From positions 1 to 43,047 of the forward strand of contig NZ_MEEX01000035.1 in assembly GCF_001724605.1 (NCBI RefSeq): 43,047 nt of DNA. Reading direction: 5' to 3'. The number at the start of each line of letters is the position of its first letter. The stretch's first letter is position 1. Origin of the DNA: Phenylobacterium sp. SCN 70-31. GTDB lineage: Bacteria > Pseudomonadota > Alphaproteobacteria > Caulobacterales > Caulobacteraceae. The translations under genes and the position numbers were made by a program. The notes beneath the pieces are model-generated. The model was not told where the DNA came from. It did no database searches and saw nothing but the letters and a program-made list of their open reading frames with translations. Positions 16,140 to 24,706 of this stretch are shown here, piece after piece.

Positions 16140-16562
16140 GGCGAGCTCCCGGGATGTCAAGGTGGGCAATCTCGTCAACTTCGTCAACCTGCGGTTCGTT
16201 CCGGCTCGAACGAGGGACTTGAGCCCGTTCCGTGAGGCCGATGCTTGGCGGCCCCGGCGGCCATACGTCTTCGTCGCGCGAGTCCCGGCCGGACGCGGTC
16301 TCTCTCGCTGGCTGATCTGGGCGAAGCCGATCCGGACCTTCAACGCCGACCCGCCGGCTTTCTTCCCCTGAGGCGTTCGCCTCATTCCTCGCGAGGCAAG
16401 AAAGCCTCTGGGTCGGGCGCCCTCCGCTGCGCTCCGGCCCTTCGCCACCCCACGCGCGGGCGCGTGGGGACCCGGCAGGGTGAAGGTCCGGCCTGGCTCC
16501 GCCCGACCGATCGCCATCGAGACCGCGATGGGCGCGGCTCGCCAGCGAAACGGAGACTTCCC
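16140..16562. promoter_or_regulatory. divergent control region with repeats and a strong dyad
   Basis: This 423-base gap separates the leftward toxin-antitoxin pair from the rightward DUF736 gene. TCGTCAAC occurs twice in direct repeat (16172-16179 and 16181-16188), about 33 bases before the antitoxin start, a good place for an autoregulatory operator. CCCCACGCGC (16448-16457) and GCGCGTGGGG (16460-16469) form a perfect 10-bp stem with a 2-base centre, about 93 bases before the DUF736 start. No gene is supported between. Confidence 0.45.
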
Positions 16563-16874
16563 ATGGCCACCATCGGCGCCTTCCACAAGCAAGCCGACGG
16601 CTCCTACAGCGGGGCCATCAAGACCCTCACCCTCAACGTCAAGCAGGCCCAGTTCCGGGCGGCCGACAAGGACAACGAGAAGGCCCCGGACTTCCGCATC
16701 TTCTCCGGCCAGACCGAATTCGGCGCCGCCTGGAAGAAGACCTCTCGGGAGAACCGCGACTACCTCTCGGTCAAGCTCGACGACCCCAGCTTCCCGGCGC
16801 CGATCTACGCCAGCCTGGTCGACGCCGAGGACGGCTACAGCCTGATCTGGTCCCGCAGCCGCAGCGCCGACTGA
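16563..16874 (+). CDS. DUF736 family protein
   Basis: The 103-residue protein is a clear DUF736 member: MATIGAFHKQADGSYSGAIK, DFRIFSGQTEFGAAWKKTSR, YLSVKLDDPSFPAPIYASLV and the closing YSLIWSRSR. DUF736 genes are a constant part of alphaproteobacterial plasmids and ICEs, usually close to ParB-like and ArdC genes, as here. Biochemical role unknown. The complete domain and normal length give a firm family call. Confidence 0.93.
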   Translation: MATIGAFHKQADGSYSGAIKTLTLNVKQAQFRAADKDNEKAPDFRIFSGQTEFGAAWKKTSRENRDYLSVKLDDPSFPAPIYASLVDAEDGYSLIWSRSRSAD

Positions 16875-16887
16875 CCGCCCCGAGCCG

Positions 16888-16908
16888 CCGCCCCGCACGG
16901 CGGGGCGG
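16888..16908 (+). terminator. hairpin between the DUF736 and ardC genes
   Basis: CCGCCCCG (16888-16895) pairs exactly with CGGGGCGG (16901-16908) across 5 bases, 13 bases after the DUF736 stop and 37 before ardC. With no U-run it may be an attenuating or processing stem within one operon. Confidence 0.45.
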
Positions 16909-16945
16909 CGCCCCATCCCCATCATCCAAGTTCAAGGAGGCCGCC

Positions 16946-17857
16946 ATGTCGCGCGCGCCCAAACACACTCGCCCCGACCTCTACAGCCGCGTCACCCAAG
17001 CCATCGTCGAGGACCTGAAGCGTGGCGTCCGCCCCTGGACCAAGCCCTGGTCCGCCGAGCACCTCGCCGGCCGCATCAGCCGCCCGCTCCGCCACTCCGG
17101 CGAGCCCTACAGCGGTATCAACGTGGTCCTGCTCTGGGCCGAAGCCGTGGCCCACGGCTACGCCGCGCCGATCTGGATGACCTTCCGCCAGGCGCTGGCG
17201 CTCGGCGCCCACATCCGCAAGGGCGAGCACGGCGCGACTGTCGTCTACGCCAACCGGGTCAAGCGCACCGAAGCCGGCGACGACGGCCAGGATGTCGAAC
17301 GCGAGATCCCCTTCCTGAAGGCCTACACCGTGTTCAACGTCGAACAGATCGAGGGCCTGCCGGCGCATTTCCACGCCCCGGCCGCACCGCAGCCGGAGCC
17401 GCAGCAGCGGGTCGAGCATGCCGAGGCCTTCTTCCGGGCCGTGGGCGCCGACATCCGCCACGGCGGCGGCCAAGCCTACTACGCCATTGGTCCAGACTAC
17501 GTGCAGTGCCCGCCGTTCGAGACCTTCGTGGACCCGGAGGCCTACTACGCGACGCTCGCCCACGAGTGCACGCACTGGACCCGCCACCCGAGCCGCCTCG
17601 ACCGCGACTTCGGCCGCAAGCGCTGGGGCGACGAGGGCTACGCGCGGGAGGAGCTGGTGGCCGAACTGGGCGCCGCCTTCCTCTGCGCGGACCTCGGCCT
17701 GGAGCTCACCCCGCGCGAGGACCACGCCAGCTACATCGACAGCTGGCTGCAGGTGCTTGAAGGCGACCGGCGGTTCGTCTTCACCGCCGCGGCCCACGCC
17801 CAGCGCGCGTGCGACTTCCTGCACGCCCGTCAGCCGGCGAACGCCGTCGCCGCCTGA
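16946..17857 (+). CDS. ardC: ArdC-like ssDNA-binding antirestriction protein with zincin domain
   Basis: The 303-residue protein has the N-terminal ssDNA-binding domain of ArdC/TraC-primase type (DLYSRVTQAIVEDLKRGVRP, PWTKPW, YSGINVVLLW) and a C-terminal metallopeptidase-like domain. The zinc motif HECTH is at 206-210 and a downstream Glu lies in REELVAELGAAFL. Known ArdC proteins protect incoming single-stranded plasmid DNA and block type I restriction. AAGGAGG at 16934-16940 fixes the ATG. It follows the DUF736 gene in the typical backbone order. Confidence 0.9.
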   Translation: MSRAPKHTRPDLYSRVTQAIVEDLKRGVRPWTKPWSAEHLAGRISRPLRHSGEPYSGINVVLLWAEAVAHGYAAPIWMTFRQALALGAHIRKGEHGATVVYANRVKRTEAGDDGQDVEREIPFLKAYTVFNVEQIEGLPAHFHAPAAPQPEPQQRVEHAEAFFRAVGADIRHGGGQAYYAIGPDYVQCPPFETFVDPEAYYATLAHECTHWTRHPSRLDRDFGRKRWGDEGYAREELVAELGAAFLCADLGLELTPREDHASYIDSWLQVLEGDRRFVFTAAAHAQRACDFLHARQPANAVAA

Positions 17858-17863
17858 GGCGAG

Positions 17864-17890
17864 GCCCGGCGCGCTCAGCGCGCGCCGGGC
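17864..17890. terminator. 11-bp bidirectional hairpin between ardC and the DUF3703 gene
   Basis: GCCCGGCGCGC (17864-17874) is the exact reverse complement of 17880-17890, with a 5-base loop. It lies between two converging genes, 6 bases after the ardC stop, and overlaps the DUF3703 stop codon. It probably serves both strands. Confidence 0.65.
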
Positions 17891-18240
17891 GCTTCGCAGT
17901 AGGGGCGCAGGTCATCCGGGATCGGCATCGGCTTCTTGGGCGGCACGTCGGCGCCGCCGGTGTTGCCGTGCGGCAGCCATCCCAGCAGCGACAGCAGCCC
18001 GCCGGTCGAAAGGCGCAACACCTGGCCCAGCACCTCGCGTGCGTCGCGGCGGCGCCAGCCGATCTTCAGCATCAGCCAGTGCGTCCAGCTGTGGGCGTCG
18101 AACCACGGCTGGCCCAGGATGTGCGCGCGCTCAGCCAGGCGGAACGCCTCGCGCAGGTCGCCCCGTGCGTATCCCACGCGCGCGGCCGCGGCCTCGCGTT
18201 CGTAGGCTTCCCGCCGCGCCGTCGTCTTCAGGTTCGCCAT
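17875..18240 (-). CDS. DUF3703 family protein
   Basis: The 121-residue protein contains the DUF3703 pattern: GDLREAFRLAERAHILGQPW, FDAHSWTHWLMLKIGWRRRD and REVLGQVLRLSTGGLLSLLG, ending in a Gly/Pro-rich tail. The family often accompanies mercury and other metal-resistance loci; its function is not established. ATG 18240 is preceded by a GGAGG-like site. It is the only leftward gene between ardC and the recombinase, so it is probably cargo in the backbone. Confidence 0.85.
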   Translation of the reverse strand: MANLKTTARREAYEREAAAARVGYARGDLREAFRLAERAHILGQPWFDAHSWTHWLMLKIGWRRRDAREVLGQVLRLSTGGLLSLLGWLPHGNTGGADVPPKKPMPIPDDLRPYCEAPGAR

Positions 18241-18404
18241 CTCGCCGCCTCCCAATCCGCGGCGAGCGTGCATGCTCTAGCCACTGGAGGATCAAGGCCG
18301 TTCTGCGGAGCGCTTGCAACCCTGGCGGTTTACCTCTTGCCGAACGCACCCATCAGGCGATGATGGGACTGGGCAGGGGGCGCGCGACCAGCAGGAGGCG
18401 CGCA

Positions 18405-19757
18405 ATGGCCGATGAGGAGCAACACACGCTCCTGGACGGGAAGGTCCATGTCTACCGGCGGGCCAACAGCCGGTACTGGCAGTGCTCGACCTACCTCGGC
18501 AGCCGCAACCATCGCCAGTCCACCCGAGAGGAGAACCTCGCGGCGGCCATGGACTTCGCCCGCGACTGGTACATGGACGTCTACACGGAGCATCGGGTCC
18601 GCAGTCGCGGCGGCGAGATCGTCGCCGCCGAGGAAGCTCGCTTGCGCCAAGCACGCCTGCCGGCCCCGCGTGGGCGGAGCCACACCTTCAAGGAGGCCGC
18701 CGAGGGATTCCTCGCCGAGTACCAGGTCCTGACCTTCGGCGAGCGCAACGCCGTCTATGTGGAGGGCAAGGCCCGACACGTGCGCCTGCGGCTGGAGCCC
18801 TTCTTCGGAAGGGCGCCGCTGCACCGCATGACCGCGGGCCGCATCCAGGCCTACCGCGTCAGCCGCATGACCCCGCCGGACGGCGACGCGGCCAAGGCGT
18901 GGCGGCCGCCGGCCAAGAGCACCCTGCACCAGGAGTTGGTGACGCTTCGGCAGATCCTGAAGTGGGCGAACCGGCAGGGCTGGATCCATGCCTTGCCGGA
19001 CATGAGCGCCCCCTACCGCCAGTCCGGCAAGATCTCGCACCGGGCCTGGTTCTCGCCCGAGGAATACAAGCGGCTTTACGAGGCCACGCGGGAGCGGGCC
19101 CGGACGCCCAGGAAAGAACGCTGGCGGGCGCAATCGGAGAAGCTGCACGACTACGTTCTGTTCATGGCGAACACCGGCCTCAGGCCCGACGAGGCCTCGC
19201 GGCTGCAGTTCAGGGACGTCAGCGTCATCTCCGATACCGGCAGCGGTGAACGCATCCTGCAGATCGAGGTGCGGGGGAAGCGTGGGGTCGGCTTCTGCAA
19301 GAGCATGCCGGGCGCGGTGCTGCCCTTCGAGCGGCTGGCCAAGCGCGGCGCGCCGGCCCAGGCCGACCTGATCTTCGGAAAGGTGCAGCGGCAGCTCTTC
19401 AACGCCGTCCTGGCGGAGCTCGATCTCAAGCACGACCGGGAGGGCAATGTCCGGACCGCCTACAGCCTGCGGCACACCTACATCTGCCTGCGGCTGATGG
19501 AAGGCGCCGACATCTACCAGATCGCGAAGAACTGCCGCACCAGCGTGGAGATGATCGAGAAGTTCTACGCCTCGCACATCGCCGGCACGATCGACGCCGC
19601 CGCGGTGAACGTCAGGAAGGCGGCGGCGCGTCCGGCGGCCGGGCCGAGGCGGCCAGGCCCGGCGCCGTCGGCGAAGGCTCCGGCTCCGAAAGCTGCGGCG
19701 CGTCGGCCGCCCGCGCGGCGATCCGCATCGCCCGCGTCTGAGGCGTCGCCACCGTGA
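18405..19757 (+). CDS. divergent tyrosine recombinase/integrase
   Basis: The 450-residue protein has an N-terminal arm part, a SAM-like core-binding domain (about 93-195) and a catalytic domain. Catalytic Arg260 lies in NTGLRPDEAS, Arg356-His357 in YSLRHTYICLRL, and the nucleophile Tyr388 in IEKFYASH. The first His of the usual HxLRH box is Tyr353, and the usual LGH box reads NCRTS. The last 50 residues are an Ala/Pro/Lys-rich tail whose DNA overlaps the opposing traG end. AGGAGG at 18392-18397 fixes ATG 18405. It lies 15 kb from the tRNA-Leu scar, so it may not be the enzyme that made it. Confidence 0.88.
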   Translation: MADEEQHTLLDGKVHVYRRANSRYWQCSTYLGSRNHRQSTREENLAAAMDFARDWYMDVYTEHRVRSRGGEIVAAEEARLRQARLPAPRGRSHTFKEAAEGFLAEYQVLTFGERNAVYVEGKARHVRLRLEPFFGRAPLHRMTAGRIQAYRVSRMTPPDGDAAKAWRPPAKSTLHQELVTLRQILKWANRQGWIHALPDMSAPYRQSGKISHRAWFSPEEYKRLYEATRERARTPRKERWRAQSEKLHDYVLFMANTGLRPDEASRLQFRDVSVISDTGSGERILQIEVRGKRGVGFCKSMPGAVLPFERLAKRGAPAQADLIFGKVQRQLFNAVLAELDLKHDREGNVRTAYSLRHTYICLRLMEGADIYQIAKNCRTSVEMIEKFYASHIAGTIDAAAVNVRKAAARPAAGPRRPGPAPSAKAPAPKAAARRPPARRSASPASEASPP

Positions 19758-21318
19758 ACAGGCCCTGGAACTCCGGGTCGGCGTAGTAGCGGACCTTCTG
19801 CGCCACGACCGGCGCCTCGCCGGGCCGCAGCAGGATTTCCAGCGACGGATGCAGGCGCATCACCTCGTCGGGGGTCATCAGCTCGCGGCGGGCCAGGTGC
19901 GTGCTGGTCGACGACCCATGGGTGCTGAAGAACTGGTTTGGGGCGCGCGAGACGGATGTGCCGGACGTCTCATACGCCACGGTGGTGGCGCCCAGCGACT
20001 TCGAGATCCACTCGGCGGTGTCGTAGTCGGCGACGTTGAAGACCTGCAGCAGACTGGCGTTGGAGAGGAAGGTGCCGGCGCGCTCGCCATAGGCGCCCCA
20101 CAGCTGATGCATGTCCTGCAGGATCGGCCAGAGCTGGACGCCATAGCCGGCCATCAGGCCGAACGCGCGCTCGATGGGCTCGAGCCGTCCGAGCGTGGCG
20201 AACTCGTCCAGCAGGAAGAGCACCGGCGGTCCTTCCTCGGCCGGCGTGCGCGCCAGTTCGCGCAGGCCCTGCGCCACCAGCAGCCGGAGCCACCGGGCGT
20301 AGGTGTCGATGCGGTCCGGCGGCAGCACCAGGAACACGGTGCACCAGGAGGTTTTCAGGTCTGAGAAGCGGAAGTCGCTGCCCGCCATGGCGGCGTTCAG
20401 CCGGGCGCTGTCGAGGAAGTGGGTGTGCCGCTGCGCCGACGAGAGCACGCCCGCCGCCTCGCGGTCGCTCTTTGACAGGTGGCGGTTGGCGGCGCGGCGG
20501 ACGAGGCCGCCAGCGCTCGTGCTCTTCTGCATTTCGGCCAGCGTCGCGTCGAACTCGTCGGGGCTGCCGCTTAACAGGTCGCGAACGGTCGCCAGCGTGC
20601 GCTCCGGCTTCGGGCGGCTGCAGGCCACGTGCAGCATCAAGCCGGCGATCAGCGCCTTGGCCTCTTCGTTCCAGTGCGCTTCGCCGAGATGCGCCGGCGG
20701 ATCGTAGACGAGCGCGTCTGCCAGAACGGCGGCGTCTTCGGCGAGGTCCGGGTTATCGGGATCGAGAACGTCCATCGGATTGTAGCGGGCCTGTGGCATG
20801 CCCGTGACCCCGAACGGGTCGAGCACATGGACGGGACCGAACTGGCGGCGCCGGTCGTAGGTGACGCCAGTGTTCTCGCCCTTCGGGTCGAGGCAGAAGA
20901 CAGAGCGATCGCAGGCCAGCAGATTGGGGATGATCGCGCCCACGCCCTTGCCCGACCGGGTGGGCGCGATGGTGAGCAGATGCCCCGGCGCATCGTGGCG
21001 TAGGAGCCCGCCGCCGCGCCGGTTTTCGCGGCCAACGATGAGGCCGCGGTCGCGCCGCAGGGTCTGGCGGACGCGCTTGTCCGACGCGAACTGCGCCGAG
21101 CCGTGCACGGTGTCGTTCACACGTTCGTAGCGGAGGCGCCAGTTGCCGAAGGCGATGACGCCGCCGAGGAGACTGCCGCAGAAGATCGACACGCGCCGCC
21201 AGATGTCGCCGGCCCCCATCACCTCGTCGATGAACCAGCCCGCGAGGCCGCCCGCAATCTGGCCGAGGACCAAGCCCCAGATGACGAAGACGACGCAGAG
21301 AATGTAGCGGCCGATCAC
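19612..21318 (-). CDS. traG: conjugal transfer coupling protein TraG (VirD4 type)
   Basis: The 568-residue inner-membrane ATPase couples the relaxase-DNA complex to a secretion channel. The N-terminus has two membrane helices (ILCVVFVIWGLVLGQIAGGL and the second near residues 43-58). Walker A is APTRSGKG at 118-125, followed by VGAIIPNLL; Walker B is VLFLLDEFATLG near 366-377. Length is near the VirD4 norm. Its start overlaps the traD stop (ATGA), giving the Ti-plasmid order traC-traD-traG. Its last 146 bases overlap the opposing recombinase gene. Confidence 0.95.
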   Translation of the reverse strand: MIGRYILCVVFVIWGLVLGQIAGGLAGWFIDEVMGAGDIWRRVSIFCGSLLGGVIAFGNWRLRYERVNDTVHGSAQFASDKRVRQTLRRDRGLIVGRENRRGGGLLRHDAPGHLLTIAPTRSGKGVGAIIPNLLACDRSVFCLDPKGENTGVTYDRRRQFGPVHVLDPFGVTGMPQARYNPMDVLDPDNPDLAEDAAVLADALVYDPPAHLGEAHWNEEAKALIAGLMLHVACSRPKPERTLATVRDLLSGSPDEFDATLAEMQKSTSAGGLVRRAANRHLSKSDREAAGVLSSAQRHTHFLDSARLNAAMAGSDFRFSDLKTSWCTVFLVLPPDRIDTYARWLRLLVAQGLRELARTPAEEGPPVLFLLDEFATLGRLEPIERAFGLMAGYGVQLWPILQDMHQLWGAYGERAGTFLSNASLLQVFNVADYDTAEWISKSLGATTVAYETSGTSVSRAPNQFFSTHGSSTSTHLARRELMTPDEVMRLHPSLEILLRPGEAPVVAQKVRYYADPEFQGLFTVATPQTRAMRIAARAADAPQLSEPEPSPTAPGLAASARPPDAPPPS

Positions 21319-21563
21319 GGCGACACCGCCGGTGCGTCGGCCGCCGCCTTCTTCGCGTCCTGCTCGGCCTCGAAGGCCCGCTGCCCACGACGGCGCCAGA
21401 GCGCTAGCGTGGCCTGGCGGTCGGCCGGAGACAGCGTCTCAGCGAGCGCCAACAGAGCGCCGTAGAGTGTCGCCCGGTCGTCGTCCACGGCATCGGCCAG
21501 GCCTGACTTCTGGACCAGGCCGCCGAGTTCGATCAGCCGATGGGTGCGTTCGCGTCTTTCCAC
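21315..21563 (-). CDS. traD: conjugal transfer protein TraD (Ti type)
   Basis: The 82-residue protein begins MERRERTHRLIELGGLVQKS and continues ADAVDDDRATLYGALLALAE, the conserved core of Ti-plasmid TraD, a small relaxosome accessory protein. It starts with GTG 21563, lies 64 bases after traC and overlaps traG by four bases. Confidence 0.85.
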   Translation of the reverse strand: MERRERTHRLIELGGLVQKSGLADAVDDDRATLYGALLALAETLSPADRQATLALWRRRGQRAFEAEQDAKKAAADAPAVSP

Positions 21564-21627
21564 GATCCAGCTCCGCGTGTCTGTGCGCGCCCGGTAGGCT
21601 TCCGCCCGCCGAACGGCGGCGGCGTTG

Positions 21628-21912
21628 CTACGGAGCGCCCCGAGCGTGTTCCTCAGATCCGTTGCGCGACGCGCCGCTCCGGCGTGCGCGTTGAAAGAAG
21701 GCCGCGCCCTTGCGGCGCCACGCCTCCTTCGCGGACGCGTCTTTCTCTTCGACGGCGCTGAGCAGGACGCCGGCCAAGGAGTCGATGTCGAGGCTGTCGG
21801 CGCCGGTGGCGGCGACGAGCTCGCCGAGCTGGGTGATCTTCCGCGCCTTCAGGCCCTTCGCCTTGTCAGCCAGAGCCTTCAGTTCGGCGTCGATGTCGCG
21901 AGGTTTGCGCAT
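21628..21912 (-). CDS. traC: conjugal transfer protein TraC (Ti type)
   Basis: The 94-residue protein starts MRKPRDIDAELKALADKAKG, then LKARKITQLGELVAATGADS, the conserved N-terminal two thirds of the Ti TraC/TraD-like relaxosome proteins. The C-terminus is Arg/Ala-rich. In Ti plasmids traC binds near oriT and is transcribed away from traA, exactly as here. Confidence 0.82.
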   Translation of the reverse strand: MRKPRDIDAELKALADKAKGLKARKITQLGELVAATGADSLDIDSLAGVLLSAVEEKDASAKEAWRRKGAAFFQRARRSGASRNGSEEHARGAP

Positions 21913-22078
21913 GCAGGTACGCTCCTTCAAGCGGATGCGCCCCCGACAACATGCTAGCTCAGGTTGAGTTCGTCCGCCAAGTGGGCGATGCTGCAATGCC
22001 CCGCCAGTCACGAACGGCCGCAGGTCTGAGTGCGCGCTTATACGTCGTGACCGACGTCGGCTGCGGAGTGACGCCGTC
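21913..22078. other. candidate oriT between traC and traA
   Basis: In Ti plasmids oriT lies between divergent traC and traA. Here the 166-base gap contains GAGTGCGCGCTTATACG (22028-22044), which resembles the RSF1010/Ti-type nick region (AAGTGCGCCCT). A perfect dyad ACGTCG-TGAC-CGACGT (22042-22057) lies immediately beside it. Location, sequence and dyad agree, but the nick site has not been shown. Confidence 0.6.
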
Positions 22079-24562
22079 ATGGCGATCTATCACTTCTCGG
22101 CGAAGGTGATCAGCCGCGCCAACGGCTCCAGCGCGGTGGCCGCCGCTGCGTACCGTTCGGCGTCGCGCCTGAACGACGAGCGGCTCGCCCGCCCGCACGA
22201 CTTCAGCAACAAGGCCGGCGTCGTCCATTCCGAGGTCATGCTGCCGGACGGCGCACCGGAGCAGTGGCGCGATCGCGAAACGCTCTGGAACGCGGTCGAG
22301 GCCGGCGAAGCGCGCAAGGATGCGCAGCTCGCCCGCGAGGTCGAGTTCGCCATTCCCCGCGAGATGAATCAGGCCGAAGGCGTGCGCCTGGCGCGTGACT
22401 TCGTGCAGCGCGAGTTCGTCGATCGCGGCATGGTCGCCGACCTCAATGTGCATTGGGACATGGCGGAGGACGGCACGCCCAAGCCGCACGCCCACGTCAT
22501 GCTCTCGATGCGCCAGGTGGAAGGCGACGGGTTTGGGCAGAAGGCGCGGGACTGGAACCGCACCGAGCTGCTCTCGCACTGGCGCGAGGCCTGGGCCGAG
22601 CATGTGAATGCGCGCCTCGCCGAACTCGACATTGACGCCGCCATCGATCACCGCAGCCTGAAGGACCAGGGGATCGACCTCGAGCCGCAGAACAAGATCG
22701 GCGCCGCCGCGTCCGGCCGTGGGGACCGCGGCGAGGCGGCGGAGCGGCTCGCCGAGCATCGCGAGATCGCGCGTCGCAACGGCGAGGTCCTGGCGGCGAA
22801 CCCGTCGGTCGGGCTGAACGCCATCACCCGCCAGCAGAGCACCTTCACCGACCACGACCTGATGCGCTTCGCGCACCGGCACACGGATGACGCCGAGCAG
22901 TTCCAGCGCGCGCTTTCGGCGATGCGGACGTCGCCGGAGATAGTGGCCCTCGGCAAGGACGGCGGGGGTCGCGAGCGTTTCACCACGCGGGAGATGCTAG
23001 CTGTCGAACAGCGGCTGGAAGACGCCGCCGAACGGCTCGCCACCCGCAAGGATCTTGCGGTCCGCCCGCAAGAAGATGGCGGGCGCGCCGCCACCCTCGG
23101 GCGGGAGCAGTCCGAGGCCTTGGCGCATGTCACCGGCGGCGGCGATCTCTCGCTGGTCGTCGGCTACGCCGGCTCCGGCAAGAGCGCCATGCTCGGCGCG
23201 GCGCGCGAGGCGTGGGAAGCCGACGGCCTGAACGTCCGCGGCGCGGCGCTCTCTGGCATCGCGGCCGAGAGCCTGGAAGGCAGCTCCGGCATCAGGTCGC
23301 GAACGCTTGCCAGCCTCGAACACAGCTGGGCGAACGACCGGGACCGGCTGGGCCCGAACGACGTGCTGGTGATCGACGAAGCCGGCATGGTGGGTTCCCG
23401 GCAGATGGAGCGCGTGCTCGGGCATGCGGAGCAGGCGGGCGCCAAGGTCGTCCTGGTCGGCGACGTCGAGCAGTTGCAGGCTATTGAGGCCGGCGCGGCC
23501 TTCCGCGCACTGGCCGAACGGCATGGCGCCGCGGAGATCACGGAGGTCCGCCGGCAGACTGCTGATTGGCAGCGGCAGGCGACGCGGGAGTTCGCCACGG
23601 GCCGGACCTCGCAGGCGCTTGATCGCTACGCGGCGCAAGGGTCGGTGGTCGAGCACGCCACGCGAGCTGATGCGCGCGCCGGCCTCGTCGAGCAGTGGAA
23701 TGAGGCGCGGCTCGCCAACCCAGCGGACCGACAGATCATGCTGGCGCACACCCGGACCGACGTCGCCGAACTGAACGGTCTCGCGCGGCAGCGGCTCAGG
23801 GACAGCGGCCGCCTCGGCGAAGACCAGGTCGTGCAAACAGAGCGCGGCGAGCGGGCGTTCGCCGCTGGCGACCGGATCATGTTCCTGCGCAACGAGCGCT
23901 CCCTTGGCGTGAAGAACGGCTCCCTCGGCGTGGTCGAGCGCGTGGAGGGCAGCACGATTTCGGTGCGTCTCGACGGGCCGGGCGCACGCCAGGTCGCCTT
24001 CTCGACGCATGAATACGCCCACGTCGATCACGGCTACGCCGCCACCATCCACAAGAGCCAGGGCGTCACCGTCGACCGGACGCACCTGTTGGCGACGAGC
24101 GGCCTCGATCGACACGCCACCTACGTCGGGATGACGCGGCATCGCTCCGAGGCGACGCTGCACTATGCACGTGAAGACTTCCGCAGCCGCTCGGAGCTAG
24201 CGGCGACGCTCAGCCGCGAACGGCCCAAGGACACCACGCTCGACTACAGCGACGGCTTCGCGGCGCGTCGCGGCGTCAGCGGCACGGATCCGATCACGCG
24301 GCGCGCCGACCGGTTCATCGCCGATTGGACTGACGCAAAGAGCCGATCGGCAAAGGCCGGTGGCGACATTTTCGCTCGCCGGGCTGTCGAGCGCGACTTC
24401 CATCGCCTCGCGACGCAGCTGCATCGGGATCCTGAGCTGCGGCAGGCGCTGGCGCGTCGGCGGAGCGAACTTGGCATCGACCGGAGCGGACCGCAGCGCG
24501 GGCTGGCTGACGAACTGGCCCGGTCGGTCGGGCGCGAGCGGGGATTGGATCGGGGTCGCTGA
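22079..24562 (+). CDS. traA: Ti-type relaxase-helicase TraA
   Basis: The 827-residue protein has an N-terminal MobA/MobL relaxase domain: MAIYHFSAKVISRANGSSAV, candidate Tyr25 in AAYRSA, and metal-binding HWDMAEDGTPKPHAHVML at 125-142. A RecD-like helicase follows: Walker A GYAGSGKS at 362-369, DEAGM at 433-437, and the C-terminal box YAATIHKSQGVTVDR. It nicks oriT, stays on the 5' end and unwinds DNA during transfer. Ti TraA is about 1100 residues, so the C-terminal region is shorter here, as in many ICE versions. It is divergent from traCDG. Confidence 0.95.
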   Translation: MAIYHFSAKVISRANGSSAVAAAAYRSASRLNDERLARPHDFSNKAGVVHSEVMLPDGAPEQWRDRETLWNAVEAGEARKDAQLAREVEFAIPREMNQAEGVRLARDFVQREFVDRGMVADLNVHWDMAEDGTPKPHAHVMLSMRQVEGDGFGQKARDWNRTELLSHWREAWAEHVNARLAELDIDAAIDHRSLKDQGIDLEPQNKIGAAASGRGDRGEAAERLAEHREIARRNGEVLAANPSVGLNAITRQQSTFTDHDLMRFAHRHTDDAEQFQRALSAMRTSPEIVALGKDGGGRERFTTREMLAVEQRLEDAAERLATRKDLAVRPQEDGGRAATLGREQSEALAHVTGGGDLSLVVGYAGSGKSAMLGAAREAWEADGLNVRGAALSGIAAESLEGSSGIRSRTLASLEHSWANDRDRLGPNDVLVIDEAGMVGSRQMERVLGHAEQAGAKVVLVGDVEQLQAIEAGAAFRALAERHGAAEITEVRRQTADWQRQATREFATGRTSQALDRYAAQGSVVEHATRADARAGLVEQWNEARLANPADRQIMLAHTRTDVAELNGLARQRLRDSGRLGEDQVVQTERGERAFAAGDRIMFLRNERSLGVKNGSLGVVERVEGSTISVRLDGPGARQVAFSTHEYAHVDHGYAATIHKSQGVTVDRTHLLATSGLDRHATYVGMTRHRSEATLHYAREDFRSRSELAATLSRERPKDTTLDYSDGFAARRGVSGTDPITRRADRFIADWTDAKSRSAKAGGDIFARRAVERDFHRLATQLHRDPELRQALARRRSELGIDRSGPQRGLADELARSVGRERGLDRGR

Positions 24563-24634
24563 GCACGGCTAGGCAGACGGCCACTGGCATTTATGGCCGG
24601 GAGGGACATTGAACAAGTCCTTCAGCTACTCGAC

Positions 24635-24658
24635 CGCGGCGCGCCATGGCGCGCCGCG
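24635..24658. repeat. 24-bp perfect palindrome
   Basis: CGCGGCGCGCCA followed by its exact reverse complement TGGCGCGCCGCG, with no loop. It sits between the traA stop (24562) and the nuclease-like gene (start 24707). It could end traA transcription or be an operator. The frame of the next gene is open across it, but sequence there does not look like protein. Confidence 0.6.
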
Positions 24659-24706
24659 TTCGCCGAGGGCCTAGGCGGTCGACCCTGCGGCCAGCTAGCT
24701 TGGGGC

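Noticed and set aside
15135..16925. A 596-residue antitoxin starting opposite DUF736
   Set aside because: Residues before ATG 16139 are low-complexity and overlap the well-supported DUF736 gene on the other strand.
17418..18404. N-terminal extension of the recombinase
   Set aside because: It would run antiparallel through ardC and DUF3703; AGGAGG at 18392-18397 supports ATG 18405.
22997..24163. A 388-residue minus-strand frame opposite traA
   Set aside because: Lies inside the secure traA gene and has no domain signal.
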